Source of the DNA: Malaciobacter pacificus
GTDB taxonomy: Bacteria > Campylobacterota > Campylobacteria > Campylobacterales > Arcobacteraceae
DNA length: 64,000 nt
Reading direction: 5' to 3'
Assembly: GCF_004214795.1 (NCBI RefSeq)
Contig: NZ_CP035928.1
Location: forward strand, 1,240,001 to 1,304,000
A model generated the notes under the pieces. It was not told where the DNA came from. It did not search any database and saw only the letters and a program-made list of their open reading frames with translations. The translations under genes and the position numbers were made by a program. Each line of letters starts with the position of its first letter. Position 1 is the first letter of the stretch. Below, one piece after another: positions 35,083-46,474 of this stretch.

Positions 35083-35466
35083 TTTCTTACTATCAATAAT
35101 AACCATATCAAAGGAAGTTTTTTTAACTACTAAAGCCTTTGTATCTGGAACTACTGACATATTATTTATCTTTTGAATTTTAGTTTTATAAATTTCTATA
35201 TGAGTTTCTAGCTCTTTTATTTTATTATTTAATTGTAAGATGATATCAACACCTGCTAGATTTACTCCAAGTTCTCTAGTTAGAGTTAATACATACTTTA
35301 TATGATCGATATCTTTTTGAGAATATAATCTTATTTTGCCGTTTGTTCGAGAAGGTTTTATTAAACCCTCCCTTTCATATTGTCTTAATGTTTGTGGATG
35401 AATATCAAGTATCTCAGCAACTGCAGAGATAAGATATACAGGCTCTTTATAGCTATTCTTTTCCAT
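35071..35466 (-). CDS. hspR: Heat shock repressor HspR (MerR family)
   Basis: 131 aa. The N-terminal winged HTH (VYLISAVAEILDIHPQTLRQYEREGLIKP) is followed by a coiled coil (about 75-105) and a C-terminal tail rich in Val and Lys. HspR represses heat shock genes at HAIR operators, usually with DnaK as co-repressor. It is downstream of cbpA (11-bp gap), and a HAIR-like site lies before cbpA, so it should be autoregulated. Confidence 0.93.
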   Translation of the reverse strand: MEKNSYKEPVYLISAVAEILDIHPQTLRQYEREGLIKPSRTNGKIRLYSQKDIDHIKYVLTLTRELGVNLAGVDIILQLNNKIKELETHIEIYKTKIQKINNMSVVPDTKALVVKKTSFDMVIIDSKKKES

Positions 35467-35477
35467 GATAAACCTTT

Positions 35478-36347
35478 TTAATTTTCAGGTAATTTCTCTT
35501 CAAGAATTTTTACAAGATCTTCATCTAAATTTTCAACTTTAGGTAAAACTATATTTACTTTTAAATATAAGTCACCTTTTACTCCAGCTTTTCTATTTAA
35601 AACTCCAAGCTCTTTTACTCTAAATTTTTGGTTTTGTTTTGTATTTTGTGGAATTTTTAAAGTAATATCTTTATGAATTGTATTAATTAAAATTTTACCA
35701 CCAAACAGTGCTGTTTTTAAAGGTACATCAAAAGTTTTGATTAGTGTATCACCATCTAACTCATACTCAGGACTAGAAGAGACATTTATTTTGATAATTA
35801 AATCACCTCTTTGACCATTATATGATTTACCCTTTCCTTTTGCTCTAATTTTTTGACCATCTCTAATTCCTTCTGGAATTTTAATATCAAATGATTCATT
35901 ATTTATATTAATATGTTGTTTACCACCTAATATTGCAGTTGTAAATGGAATTGTTATTTGAGCATTCATATCTAAGTCAGGTTCACTAAACCCTCCAAAA
36001 CCTCCAAATCCACTTTGGTTGAAACCTCCTCCACCAAATCCGGCACCACCACCGAACATTTGTCTTAAAATTTCATCTAAGTCAACACCTTGTCCTTGAC
36101 CTCTTGCAAAGTCGTGGAAATTTTGACCACCAAACATAGAATCACCAAATTGGTCATACTGTTGTTTTTTCTCTTTATCACTTAAAACTTCGTATGCAGC
36201 GTTTATCTCTTTAAATTTTTCTTCTGCATCTTTATCTTTATTTACATCTGGATGATATTTTCTAGCTAATTTTCTATAAGCTTTTTTAATTTCATCCATT
36301 GAAGCATTTTCATTTACTTCTAATGTTTCATATAAACTTTTTGCCAT
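35478..36347 (-). CDS. cbpA: Co-chaperone CbpA (DnaJ-like without zinc fingers)
   Basis: 289 aa. J domain 1-70 with the HPD motif in YHPDVN, a Gly/Phe-rich stretch (about 85-125), then two C-terminal substrate-binding barrels ([32 protein letters not shown]). The cysteine-rich zinc region of DnaJ is absent. It forms the cbpA-hspR unit typical of Campylobacterota. Confidence 0.95.
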   Translation of the reverse strand: MAKSLYETLEVNENASMDEIKKAYRKLARKYHPDVNKDKDAEEKFKEINAAYEVLSDKEKKQQYDQFGDSMFGGQNFHDFARGQGQGVDLDEILRQMFGGGAGFGGGGFNQSGFGGFGGFSEPDLDMNAQITIPFTTAILGGKQHININNESFDIKIPEGIRDGQKIRAKGKGKSYNGQRGDLIIKINVSSSPEYELDGDTLIKTFDVPLKTALFGGKILINTIHKDITLKIPQNTKQNQKFRVKELGVLNRKAGVKGDLYLKVNIVLPKVENLDEDLVKILEEKLPEN

Positions 36348-36391
36348 TTATTATTCCTACCTCAAATAATTTATTCAAATTTACAAATAAA

Positions 36392-36425
36392 ATTATAGCA
36401 CAAACTTGAGTCTAAGTCAATCAAG
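36392..36425 (-). promoter_or_regulatory. HAIR-type HspR operator and -10 of cbpA-hspR
   Basis: CTTGAGT (36405-36411), 7 nt, AATCAAG (36419-36425) matches the inverted repeat CTTGAGT-N7-ACTCAAG with one change. The minus-strand -10 TATAAT is at 36392-36397, so a bound repressor would cover the -35 region. Confidence 0.75.
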
Positions 36426-36479
36426 GTTAGTAATTTATCTAGCATTTAGTATAATACTTTAACAATAAATAGGATTTAA

Positions 36480-36806
36480 ATGTTTAGTAAAGATGAATGG
36501 ACTCAACAAGAGCTATATAAGTATGCAAAAGAGTTAGAAAAAGATAATGTTAAAGTGGTTTTAATTGATACAATTTTAAAACCATTAGATAATATTGATA
36601 CTATCACATACAATCCTTATGAAATGATTAATTATCCAAAAGGTTCTGTTTTTGTATTTTATTGTGATACAGGTAAAACTACTAAAGAGAGATTAAACTT
36701 TTATAAAAATAAATTTCCAGAATATAAATGTATTAGTTTAAAAGGTGGCAGAGGCTATTGGAGACCAAACTATCAATTAAATGAAGAGATAGGTAAAAAT
36801 GTATAA
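36480..36806 (+). CDS. Rhodanese-like protein coupled to an MnmC-like oxidoreductase
   Basis: 108 aa. The pattern FVFYCDTGKTTKERLNFYK, LKGGRGYW resembles the active-site loop and following helix of rhodanese domains, with a single Cys in YCDTGKTT as the candidate sulfur carrier. The 8-bp overlap with the oxidoreductase gene suggests a joint role, possibly in tRNA wobble modification. Function is inference. Confidence 0.6.
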   Translation: MFSKDEWTQQELYKYAKELEKDNVKVVLIDTILKPLDNIDTITYNPYEMINYPKGSVFVFYCDTGKTTKERLNFYKNKFPEYKCISLKGGRGYWRPNYQLNEEIGKNV

Positions 36807-37971
36807 AAAAGAGTATGAAAATATAATTATAGGGGCTGGTATTGCAGGTTGTTCTTTAGCATATTTTTTAAATAACTACTCTAAAGAGACTCTTTTAATT
36901 GATAAAAATGAAGATGTAGCTTTTGGTGCAAGTGGAGCTGCTGGTGCTTTTTTATCTCCATTACTAGGTAAACCTAATAATTTCAAAGATTTAATTACAA
37001 ACTCTTTACAGTTTTCTGTAGATTTTTATAGAAAAAACTTTAGTGAAGATATTACAAGTTGTGGAACTTGTAGAATTCCAAAAGATGAAAAAGATGATGA
37101 AAAGTTTCAATCATATAAACCTTATATGGATTTTGAGTATAAAGAGTTAGAAGATGGTTATTTTTTTGAAATAGGTAGTGTAGTAGATCCATATAATATT
37201 TGTAAAAAATTAACTAAAGATGTTGATAAGCTATTAAATTATGAAGTAATGAAAATAAAAAAAGAGAATAACTCTTGGATTATTAATGATGAATTAAAAA
37301 CAAAGAATCTTTTTTTATGTACGGGTGCTGATATATCACTTATAGAAGAGAAGTATCTAAATATTCGTCCTGTTTGGGGGCAAAAGATTGATGTTTTAAC
37401 TAATACTTCTACAAATATTAATTATCATAAAGAGTGCTCTTTATCTATTTCAAAAGTTTATGAAGATAAAAATATAGTTTCAATTGGAGCTACTCATAAT
37501 AGATTTAATGAAGATATGAGTGATACTAGCTATAACTTAAAGTTAAAAAATATAAATAATATAAAACACAATGAAAAAACTTTAAAAATTATGAACAATG
37601 ACTGTAACAAGTTATTAAAATTAGCAAATGATATTAAACCTTTAGGTGAAGTAAAAATAATTGATATTAAAATTGGAGCAAGGGCATCTAGTGCTGATTA
37701 TTTTCCAATAGTTGGCAGATTGGTTGATTCTAAAAAATCTTTTGAAATGTTCCCTCATTTAATAAATGGCTCATTTATTAAAGATGATAAACTTCAAACA
37801 ATTGATAATTTGTTTATTATTAATGGAGTAGGGGGAAGAGGTTTTGTTTTATCTCCTTATCTTGCAAATAATTTAGTAGAAAATTTATATAATGATAAAG
37901 AAATTGATTCAAATATAACTACGTTTCGACTTTTTAAAAGATGGGCAAAAAGAGTAAAGAATAACAATTGA
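36799..37971 (+). CDS. FAD-dependent oxidoreductase of the DAO/MnmC C-terminal type
   Basis: 390 aa. FAD-binding GAGIAGCSLAYFLN near the N-terminus, GASGAAGAFLSPLLGKP typical of the MnmC FAD domain, ARASSADYFPIVG and GVGGRGFVLSPYLA near the C-terminus. The methyltransferase half of bifunctional MnmC is absent. Likely converts cmnm5(s2)U34 to nm5(s2)U34 in tRNA, by family. Preceded by a rhodanese-like gene. Confidence 0.8.
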   Translation: MYKKEYENIIIGAGIAGCSLAYFLNNYSKETLLIDKNEDVAFGASGAAGAFLSPLLGKPNNFKDLITNSLQFSVDFYRKNFSEDITSCGTCRIPKDEKDDEKFQSYKPYMDFEYKELEDGYFFEIGSVVDPYNICKKLTKDVDKLLNYEVMKIKKENNSWIINDELKTKNLFLCTGADISLIEEKYLNIRPVWGQKIDVLTNTSTNINYHKECSLSISKVYEDKNIVSIGATHNRFNEDMSDTSYNLKLKNINNIKHNEKTLKIMNNDCNKLLKLANDIKPLGEVKIIDIKIGARASSADYFPIVGRLVDSKKSFEMFPHLINGSFIKDDKLQTIDNLFIINGVGGRGFVLSPYLANNLVENLYNDKEIDSNITTFRLFKRWAKRVKNNN

Positions 37972-37981
37972 TGGAGATTAG

Positions 37982-38554
37982 ATGAAGAACATATTAAAAA
38001 TAGTATTTTTAGGAGTAGTTGGTTTTGGTTTGCTAGTATATTTTACTGCACCAAAGAATCCAAATCCAGTTAAGAAAAATTATTCTAAAGGTGATATTAC
38101 TTTAGACTCATTTCCTAGATTTTTTGATGTAGTATCAAAAGGTGAATATACTAAATTTCAAGACTTATTTACTGGTGGAAAACAATATTTAGTTGTTTTA
38201 AATCATGATGGATTAGCAGTTTTTAAAGATTTACATAAATATACAAATAAAGATATTATTTTAGTTGCTAATATTGTTAATACACCTTGGTTAATTCAAA
38301 AGCTTGCAGTTGATGGAAAATTAGAAGAGTTATTTAAAGACTCAAAAATCCCACTTATAAACGATAGTAAAGGTCTAATTGCAAATATTTTAGATATAAA
38401 AGATAGAAATCAAAATAGTTATATTGTATATGAAATAAATGATAAAAACATAAATAAACTATTTACTTCTAAAGTAAAATTAAATGCTTTACAAGATGGA
38501 GTTACTCAAGAAGAGATAAAAAACTCTATTGAAGAGTTTTTAGAAAAGTTATAA
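37982..38554 (+). CDS. Membrane-anchored protein of unknown function, thioredoxin-like pattern without cysteines
   Basis: 190 aa: an N-terminal anchor (about 5-22), then alternating strands and helices (YLVVLNHDGLAVF, DIILVANIVNTPWLIQKL, KIPLINDSKGLI, NSYIVYEIND). The order is compatible with a thioredoxin fold, but there is no Cys, so no redox role. Possibly translated with the MnmC-like gene 10 bp upstream. Function unknown. Confidence 0.65.
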   Translation: MKNILKIVFLGVVGFGLLVYFTAPKNPNPVKKNYSKGDITLDSFPRFFDVVSKGEYTKFQDLFTGGKQYLVVLNHDGLAVFKDLHKYTNKDIILVANIVNTPWLIQKLAVDGKLEELFKDSKIPLINDSKGLIANILDIKDRNQNSYIVYEINDKNINKLFTSKVKLNALQDGVTQEEIKNSIEEFLEKL

Positions 38555-38582
38555 TGAACTCAAAATCATGAGTTCATTTTTC
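38553..38582. terminator. Bidirectional terminator between convergent genes
   Basis: AATGAACTCA (38553-38562) pairs with TGAGTTCATT (38569-38578), followed by TTTCC on the + strand. It overlaps the C-terminal codons of the minus-strand HMA gene. Confidence 0.75.
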
Positions 38583-38844
38583 CTATAGCACAAGATACAA
38601 AACTTTTAGCTGTAGTTGTAGCTTTTTGAAGACCACTTAATTCATCTGTTGTTAATGGATAACCTAAACCTCTTAATTTAGTTTTTAAATCATCTAATTG
38701 ATTTTCTTCTATATCTAATGTTATTTTTCTTGGAGTTACATTTAAATTAACTTCAACTTTACCAAAATCTTTTTCAAGTGATGTTATTAATGTATTTGCA
38801 CATCCTCCACATTTTACATTTAATACCTCAAATGTTTGTTTCAT
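38566..38844 (-). CDS. Heavy-metal-associated (HMA) domain protein
   Basis: 92 aa. One ferredoxin-like HMA domain with CGGCANT metal-binding motif (Cys12 and Cys15) near the N-terminus. The C-terminal extension SCAIGKMNS carries one more Cys. Probable soluble copper or other soft-metal carrier. No P-type ATPase lies in the window. Confidence 0.85.
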   Translation of the reverse strand: MKQTFEVLNVKCGGCANTLITSLEKDFGKVEVNLNVTPRKITLDIEENQLDDLKTKLRGLGYPLTTDELSGLQKATTTAKSFVSCAIGKMNS

Positions 38845-38909
38845 GATATGAACCTTTTTATTTTATTATATTCTTTTTTTGTGTAAGAAGTGTTGAGAAA
38901 TCTTAGGCA

Positions 38910-38946
38910 TAAAAAAAGGCAAAGCCAAAGCCTTGCCTTTAAAAAA
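38910..38946 (-). terminator. Terminator of icd
   Basis: AAAGGCAA and TTGCCTTT form the stem with AGCC/GGCT-type pairing inside, flanked by A and T runs on both sides. On the minus strand it ends in seven T residues just after the icd stop. Confidence 0.8.
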
Positions 38947-38959
38947 TAATTGGTAAATA

Positions 38960-41188
<2,229 letters not shown>

Positions 41189-41238
41189 TTATCTAGTTTT
41201 GATTTTAAGCTTGATGAAAAAGGGGGTGTTTTTTTATT

Positions 41239-41266
41239 GTGAAATTTTGTTGTTTCAAAATTTCAC
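41239..41266. terminator. Perfect inverted repeat downstream of mltG
   Basis: GTGAAATTTTG (41239-41249) and CAAAATTTCAC (41256-41266), 11-bp perfect stem with loop TTGTTT. On the minus strand it follows the mltG stop by 6 bp. It probably ends mltG transcription before the icd promoter. Confidence 0.6.
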
Positions 41267-41272
41267 AGTAGT

Positions 41273-42403
41273 TTAATTGATACTTTTGAATAAATCTTTG
41301 ATACTAGCTGGTTTTTGCTCTGAAACATCTGTTTTCATAATTTTTTTTGCTTCAATATCAATATCATTTTCTTCTTTTTTCTCTTTTGTGTAGTTTTTAG
41401 GAACACCTCTATTGGCATTAATATTATTCACATGAGTGTTATAATTAGTTGAAAATTTATGAAGACCTGTTTTATTATCTCTTACAAAATATAGGTATTT
41501 ACTTTTTACTGGAAAAATTGCTGCTTTAATAGCATTTAAGCTAACTGCACAAACAGGGTTCTCAGGTAAACCTTTGAATTTATAAGTATTATAAGAGCTA
41601 GTGTCTTCATCTATTCTTTGAGCTGTAACTCTTTGATTAGAATATTTACCATAGTTTAAAGTACCATCCATTTGAAGTTTCATACCCTTTCTTAATCTAT
41701 TATGCACTACACTTGAAACTATTGGCATCTCATCTTCATTTGCAGCTTCTTTTTGAATAACTGAAGCTAGACTTAAATAATAATACCACTTCTTCTTATC
41801 ATAATAACCAAAGATTTTTTTAGAAAACTCTTCATATCTTTTATTTGATTGAGAAAATAGATAAAATAGCATATGATCTTCATTCATACCATATGGTAAA
41901 GAGTATGTATCAGCTAATATATTTCCATCTGCTTTATAAGCATATTTTTCATAAATTTTATTTAGTTTTTCTTCTGATAAATTAAACTCTTTTGCTAATT
42001 TTTTTAAAAATATGTATGATGTTTCACCTGGTATTAAAGTAACTGTTTTTAGGGCAGCTTTTGAAGTTGTAAGTTTATACAAAAAGTCCATTTTTGTAAG
42101 CTCATTCTCATCTATATTTATCCAACCACTTTGAATATATCCTAGACCTCTTAAAACAATATTATCAACAATATTCATTTCATAGCCGTTTTTATTCAAG
42201 TAAGATATGATATTATTAGTACTACCTTTAGGAATAAACAATACTTTTGTAGTGTTTACAGTCATGGTAATATAAAACAGTATAACAATACTACAAACAA
42301 GGACAAACTCTATAATGTCGAAGATAAATAAACTTCTAATAGGTTTCTTTCTTTTTGTTACAATCTCTTCAATTTCATTATATTCATTGTTGTTAGCAGG
42401 CAT
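41273..42403 (-). CDS. mltG: Endolytic murein transglycosylase MltG
   Basis: 376 aa. A short cytoplasmic N-terminus, a membrane helix (about 27-48), a LysM-like region, and the YceG catalytic domain with SVIQKEAANEDEMPIVSSVVHNRL, where the catalytic Glu lies, and QMDGTLNYG. It cuts nascent glycan strands at the inner membrane. The N-terminal 30 codons overlap the divergent AsmA-like gene by 89 bp; no later start keeps the membrane helix. Confidence 0.92.
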   Translation of the reverse strand: MPANNNEYNEIEEIVTKRKKPIRSLFIFDIIEFVLVCSIVILFYITMTVNTTKVLFIPKGSTNNIISYLNKNGYEMNIVDNIVLRGLGYIQSGWINIDENELTKMDFLYKLTTSKAALKTVTLIPGETSYIFLKKLAKEFNLSEEKLNKIYEKYAYKADGNILADTYSLPYGMNEDHMLFYLFSQSNKRYEEFSKKIFGYYDKKKWYYYLSLASVIQKEAANEDEMPIVSSVVHNRLRKGMKLQMDGTLNYGKYSNQRVTAQRIDEDTSSYNTYKFKGLPENPVCAVSLNAIKAAIFPVKSKYLYFVRDNKTGLHKFSTNYNTHVNNINANRGVPKNYTKEKKEENDIDIEAKKIMKTDVSEQKPASIKDLFKSIN

Positions 42404-45257
42404 AAAAATTAACTCTTTCTCTTTTGGTGATTTTTCAGTTTCGCAATTTTATATAAAATTGAATAAAAAGCTTATTGTAAATATTGAAAAAATAACTTAT
42501 ACTTCAAAAAAATCACAAACAATTAACTCTTTTGAGGATATAAAGAAGGATATTGAACTTTTACCAAAAGCATTAAAAATATTTGAAAGAATAAATATCG
42601 AAAGATTTTTAATAGATGGAAATGAATTTACTATTCAGTTAAATGATGAAATGGTTTACTTAGATAATAAATTTGTAAATATATCTTCAAAAATTGATAT
42701 TGTTTCAAATCAAGTAGTTTTAGATTTATATTCAATTTATCTAAAAGATATAAACCTTTTATTATTAGGTAAGGTTAAAATTGATTATTTTAATGAAAAA
42801 GTCAATTATTTTGGTAAGTACAAAAAAGATGATATAACAGGAAATCTTAAAATTGACGCAACAAAAAGTTTAATGAATTTTTATTTAGATAGTGAATCTT
42901 TCAAAAGTTTAAAATTTATAAAAGATTATATAGATTTAGATAAAGATGCAGAAGCATGGATGTATGACAATGTTAAAGGAGATATCACTTTAAAAGAGTT
43001 TTATGGAAGTTATGATTTAAAAAACAATAAAGTTTTAATGAAAACTCTTAATGGTAAAGCTTCAATTTCTAATGCAAAAATTAGTTTTCATAAAGATGTA
43101 GAAGCATTAGATGTGAAACAAGTTGATATAAATTATGATAATGATGAGCTCTCTTTTAATTTAATTGAACCAAAATATAAAAAAACAGCTATGGATGGAA
43201 GTAATGTAATTATTCATAATCTAACTAGTCTAAACAAAGGTGAAGTTGAAATTAATATTAAAGCTAAAACTACACTAAACAAAGATATCCATCAAATTTT
43301 AAAAGCTTTCAAATTAAATATTCCAATAACTCAAAAAAGTGGAATAACGAATGCAAATTTAAAATTAATAGTTCCATATCTAAGTTCAAAAAAAATGATT
43401 ACAAAAGGTGAATTTGAAATAAAAAATGCATTAATTGCCATAAATGATTTTGAATTTACTTCAAAAGAAGGAAAAATATTAGTTGATAATAATATTGTTA
43501 ACATAAAAAACACAGGTTTTAAGTATCAAAAAATGATAGATGCTATTGTTAATTTGAAATTAAATACTAAAACTTTACAAGCCAATGGTAATGCAAAAAT
43601 TAAGTCATTGTATATATCAAGTGAAGATGAGATATTAAATATAAAAAATATAGAAACTCCTCTAAAGCTTGATTTTAATAATACAGTTTCAGTAAAACTT
43701 GATAAGTTAAAAACGAATGTCTTAGTAAAAGATTTAGTTTATATAAACATAGATGATTTATCACTGCTTTATCCTTATTCAAAATTATTAAAAGATAATT
43801 CATTAAAAGGTGGAGCTTTAAATTTAAGTATAAAAGATGAAAATAACTTAACTTTTAAAGGTAAGGTATCAGGGTTAAACTATCCAATCTCTAATGACTC
43901 AAAATCTATTACATCTTTATCATTAAATGGATTTATAAAAAATGGGGATTTTGAAATATCTTCAAGTGATAATTTAATAAAAATTGAAAAATCAAAGAAT
44001 CAAACAATCAAAATCAAATTAAAGAATATTGATATTAATTTGAAAGATGAAGGTTCATCTTCTTTAAATGAGTTTCCAAAAATTGATATAGATTTAGAAA
44101 ATTCAAACTTAATTTTAAAAGATGATACATATAGTTTAAAAAATGCAAAAGTTAAATTAAATCCTAAAATAATATATTTTGATGCAAGTGTAAAAAATCT
44201 TGACTTACCTTTGAAAAAAGATGGGAAGTTAGTTGAAGAATTAGAGCTAAAAGGTAGTTATACTAAAGAGAAAACAGAAATTTATACATATAACAATGAT
44301 TTAAATTTGATTTTAAAAGATGATGATATTTCTGTTGATTTAAATGGTTATGATATTTTATATAATACTGATTTAAATGAAGGAACTAATAGTTACAAAA
44401 ATTTTAATTTAACTGCAAAGAAATCAAGAATCATAATGAATGATAAATATAAATTTTTATCAGATGCCTTAGAAATAAGATTAAGAGAAAAATCTAAGTT
44501 TTTACATCTTCAATATAAACAAAGTGATATAACATTTAAAGAAAATAGTGAAAATGGTATTGATATTTTTGCTAGTGATGTTAAAAGTGAATTTATAAAT
44601 GCAATTTTTGATAAAAAAATATTAAATGATGGTAATTATATGCTTTTAGCAAAAGGAGATATAAATAATCTTGATGGAAAAGTAATTATAGAAAATAGTA
44701 AGGTAGAAGATTTAGCTATTTTAAATAATTTATTATTGTTTATTCACACTAGTCCAGCTTTAATTAATCCTTTACTAGCAGTTCCTTCTGTTGTAGGAAT
44801 GGCTACTAATGGTGGGTTTAATCTAAGTGGGTATAAAATAATAAATGGCAATATAGAGTTTAACTACAGTAAAGAAAAAGAGAATTTAAAGATTAAAAAA
44901 CTTGTAACAGTTGGAAATGGAATTGATTTTGATGGACAAGGTGATATTGATTTATCAAAAATGACTTTACAATCAAAAATAAAAATGATTTTCTTAAAAG
45001 ATTATTCAAAAATTGTTGGCGCAATACCAATAGTTAACTATGTACTACTAGGTGATAATAATAGAGTTGAAACGCAAGTTGATGTTTTTGGACCTTTAAA
45101 TAATCCTAAAATATCTACAAATTTAACAAAAGATACATTTAGTGTACCTGTTAATATTGCAAAAAGACTGCTTCAAAGTCCAGCAAAATTATTAGATTTT
45201 TTGAATGGTCAAGATAATATTGATAATCAAGAACCAATAAATAAGCCCAAAGAGTAG
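42315..45257 (+). CDS. AsmA/YhdP-like large membrane-anchored protein (DUF3971-type)
   Basis: 980 aa. N-terminal anchor (LLIGFFLFVTISSISLYSLLLAG), then a very long repetitive beta-rich periplasmic body, ending in a C-terminal AsmA-type segment (VGNGIDFDGQGDIDLSKMTLQSKIKMIFLKDYSKIVGAIPIVNYVLLG, DVFGPLNNPKIS). Proteins of this group are proposed lipid bridges to the outer membrane. ATG 42315 lies within the mltG 5' end; AAGGA lies 10-12 nt upstream. Confidence 0.8.
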   Translation: MSKINKLLIGFFLFVTISSISLYSLLLAGIKINSFSFGDFSVSQFYIKLNKKLIVNIEKITYTSKKSQTINSFEDIKKDIELLPKALKIFERINIERFLIDGNEFTIQLNDEMVYLDNKFVNISSKIDIVSNQVVLDLYSIYLKDINLLLLGKVKIDYFNEKVNYFGKYKKDDITGNLKIDATKSLMNFYLDSESFKSLKFIKDYIDLDKDAEAWMYDNVKGDITLKEFYGSYDLKNNKVLMKTLNGKASISNAKISFHKDVEALDVKQVDINYDNDELSFNLIEPKYKKTAMDGSNVIIHNLTSLNKGEVEINIKAKTTLNKDIHQILKAFKLNIPITQKSGITNANLKLIVPYLSSKKMITKGEFEIKNALIAINDFEFTSKEGKILVDNNIVNIKNTGFKYQKMIDAIVNLKLNTKTLQANGNAKIKSLYISSEDEILNIKNIETPLKLDFNNTVSVKLDKLKTNVLVKDLVYINIDDLSLLYPYSKLLKDNSLKGGALNLSIKDENNLTFKGKVSGLNYPISNDSKSITSLSLNGFIKNGDFEISSSDNLIKIEKSKNQTIKIKLKNIDINLKDEGSSSLNEFPKIDIDLENSNLILKDDTYSLKNAKVKLNPKIIYFDASVKNLDLPLKKDGKLVEELELKGSYTKEKTEIYTYNNDLNLILKDDDISVDLNGYDILYNTDLNEGTNSYKNFNLTAKKSRIIMNDKYKFLSDALEIRLREKSKFLHLQYKQSDITFKENSENGIDIFASDVKSEFINAIFDKKILNDGNYMLLAKGDINNLDGKVIIENSKVEDLAILNNLLLFIHTSPALINPLLAVPSVVGMATNGGFNLSGYKIINGNIEFNYSKEKENLKIKKLVTVGNGIDFDGQGDIDLSKMTLQSKIKMIFLKDYSKIVGAIPIVNYVLLGDNNRVETQVDVFGPLNNPKISTNLTKDTFSVPVNIAKRLLQSPAKLLDFLNGQDNIDNQEPINKPKE

Positions 45258-45265
45258 GGCTTATT
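45240..45265. terminator. Bidirectional terminator
   Basis: AATAAGCCC (45240-45248) and GGGCTTATT (45257-45265), a perfect 9-bp stem with an 8-nt loop, flanked by T-rich sequence on both sides. It serves the AsmA-like gene and the lolC/E gene, which converge here. Confidence 0.85.
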
Positions 45266-45267
45266 TA

Positions 45268-46473
45268 TTATTCATTTCTTAAAACATCAATAACATCAAT
45301 TTTTGTTGCTTTTTTAGCTGGATAGTATGAAGATACTACAACTATAATAATAGCTCCAATTACAATTGATATAAAATCACTTAATGCTAAGTCAAGGGGT
45401 AATTTAGCAGTACCATAAACATCAGCAGGAAGAGATACAATCTCAAATGTGTCTAATAACCAATATCCAAAGAATCCAAGTGCAATACCTGTTAGAATCC
45501 CAGAAAAACCAATTATTGTTCCAACTCTTAAAAATATTGATTTAATCTCTTTTGTAGTAGCACCCATTGATAAAAGTAGGGCTATTTCTTTTCTTCTACT
45601 CATAACAGTCATAAGAAGTGATGAGATAATATTTAAAGATGCAACTAAAATAATTAACATTAATACTATAAATAGGGCAGTTTTTTCCATTTTCATTGCA
45701 GCAAAGAAGTTACCATTTTGTTGCCACCAGCCAATAACTGCTGCATCAAAATCTTTTAAACTCACTTTTAATTTTTCTATATCTTTAAAAGCATCATCTG
45801 AGTAAACATGTATTCCATCATAAGTTCCTACAGGTTTTTTTAGAAGTGTTTGTAAAGCCTCTAATGAAGTATACATATATGCTTTATCATAGGCATTTAG
45901 TCCTGAAGTAAAAGAGTTTTTATATGTAAATCTTTTCATTTTAGGCATCATTGAAAAACCAGTTGGGTTTAGTTCCGTAAAATATAAAGTTGCCTTCATC
46001 CCACTATTTAAGTATAGTTTATCAGATATTCCAGCACCAGTGATAATATCATATTTGTTTAATTCTTGCTCTTTTATAGCTTGGGCATAAATTGAGTTTA
46101 TTTGGGCTTCTTTTTGTGAGTCTACACCAAAAATCATACCCCCACTCATAGCATCACCACTTTGAACTATTGCTTGAGATGAAATAAAAGGAGAAAATTT
46201 TAAATCTTTATATTCGTTTTGAAGTTTAGCTAAAAGCTCTTCATTTAAACTATTTTGGAATTTTGGATAGATTGTTAATGGATAGTTCATAGTAAAAAGT
46301 TTTTTCTCAAACTCTTTAGCAGTACCATTCATAATAGACATAGATAAAATAAGTACCATAACCCCTATACTTACCCCTAAAAATGCTAAAATAGCACTAA
46401 TAGAGATAAAAGGATTTTTTTTATCAAACCTAAGATATTTTTTTACAATAAAATTTACTAATTTTTTATTCAA
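45268..46473 (-). CDS. Lipoprotein-releasing ABC transporter permease (LolC/LolE type)
   Basis: 401 aa. N-terminal TM (AILAFLGVSIGVMVLILSMSIMNG), a large periplasmic domain, then three C-terminal TMs with MSRRKEIALLLSMGATTKEI, the coupling helix of FtsX-like permeases. It moves lipoproteins from the inner membrane to LolA; lolA is encoded 2.7 kb away, beyond secA, in divergent orientation. It lies 1 bp after secA, so probably cotranscribed. Confidence 0.9.
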   Translation of the reverse strand: MNKKLVNFIVKKYLRFDKKNPFISISAILAFLGVSIGVMVLILSMSIMNGTAKEFEKKLFTMNYPLTIYPKFQNSLNEELLAKLQNEYKDLKFSPFISSQAIVQSGDAMSGGMIFGVDSQKEAQINSIYAQAIKEQELNKYDIITGAGISDKLYLNSGMKATLYFTELNPTGFSMMPKMKRFTYKNSFTSGLNAYDKAYMYTSLEALQTLLKKPVGTYDGIHVYSDDAFKDIEKLKVSLKDFDAAVIGWWQQNGNFFAAMKMEKTALFIVLMLIILVASLNIISSLLMTVMSRRKEIALLLSMGATTKEIKSIFLRVGTIIGFSGILTGIALGFFGYWLLDTFEIVSLPADVYGTAKLPLDLALSDFISIVIGAIIIVVVSSYYPAKKATKIDVIDVLRNE

Positions 46474-46474
46474 A

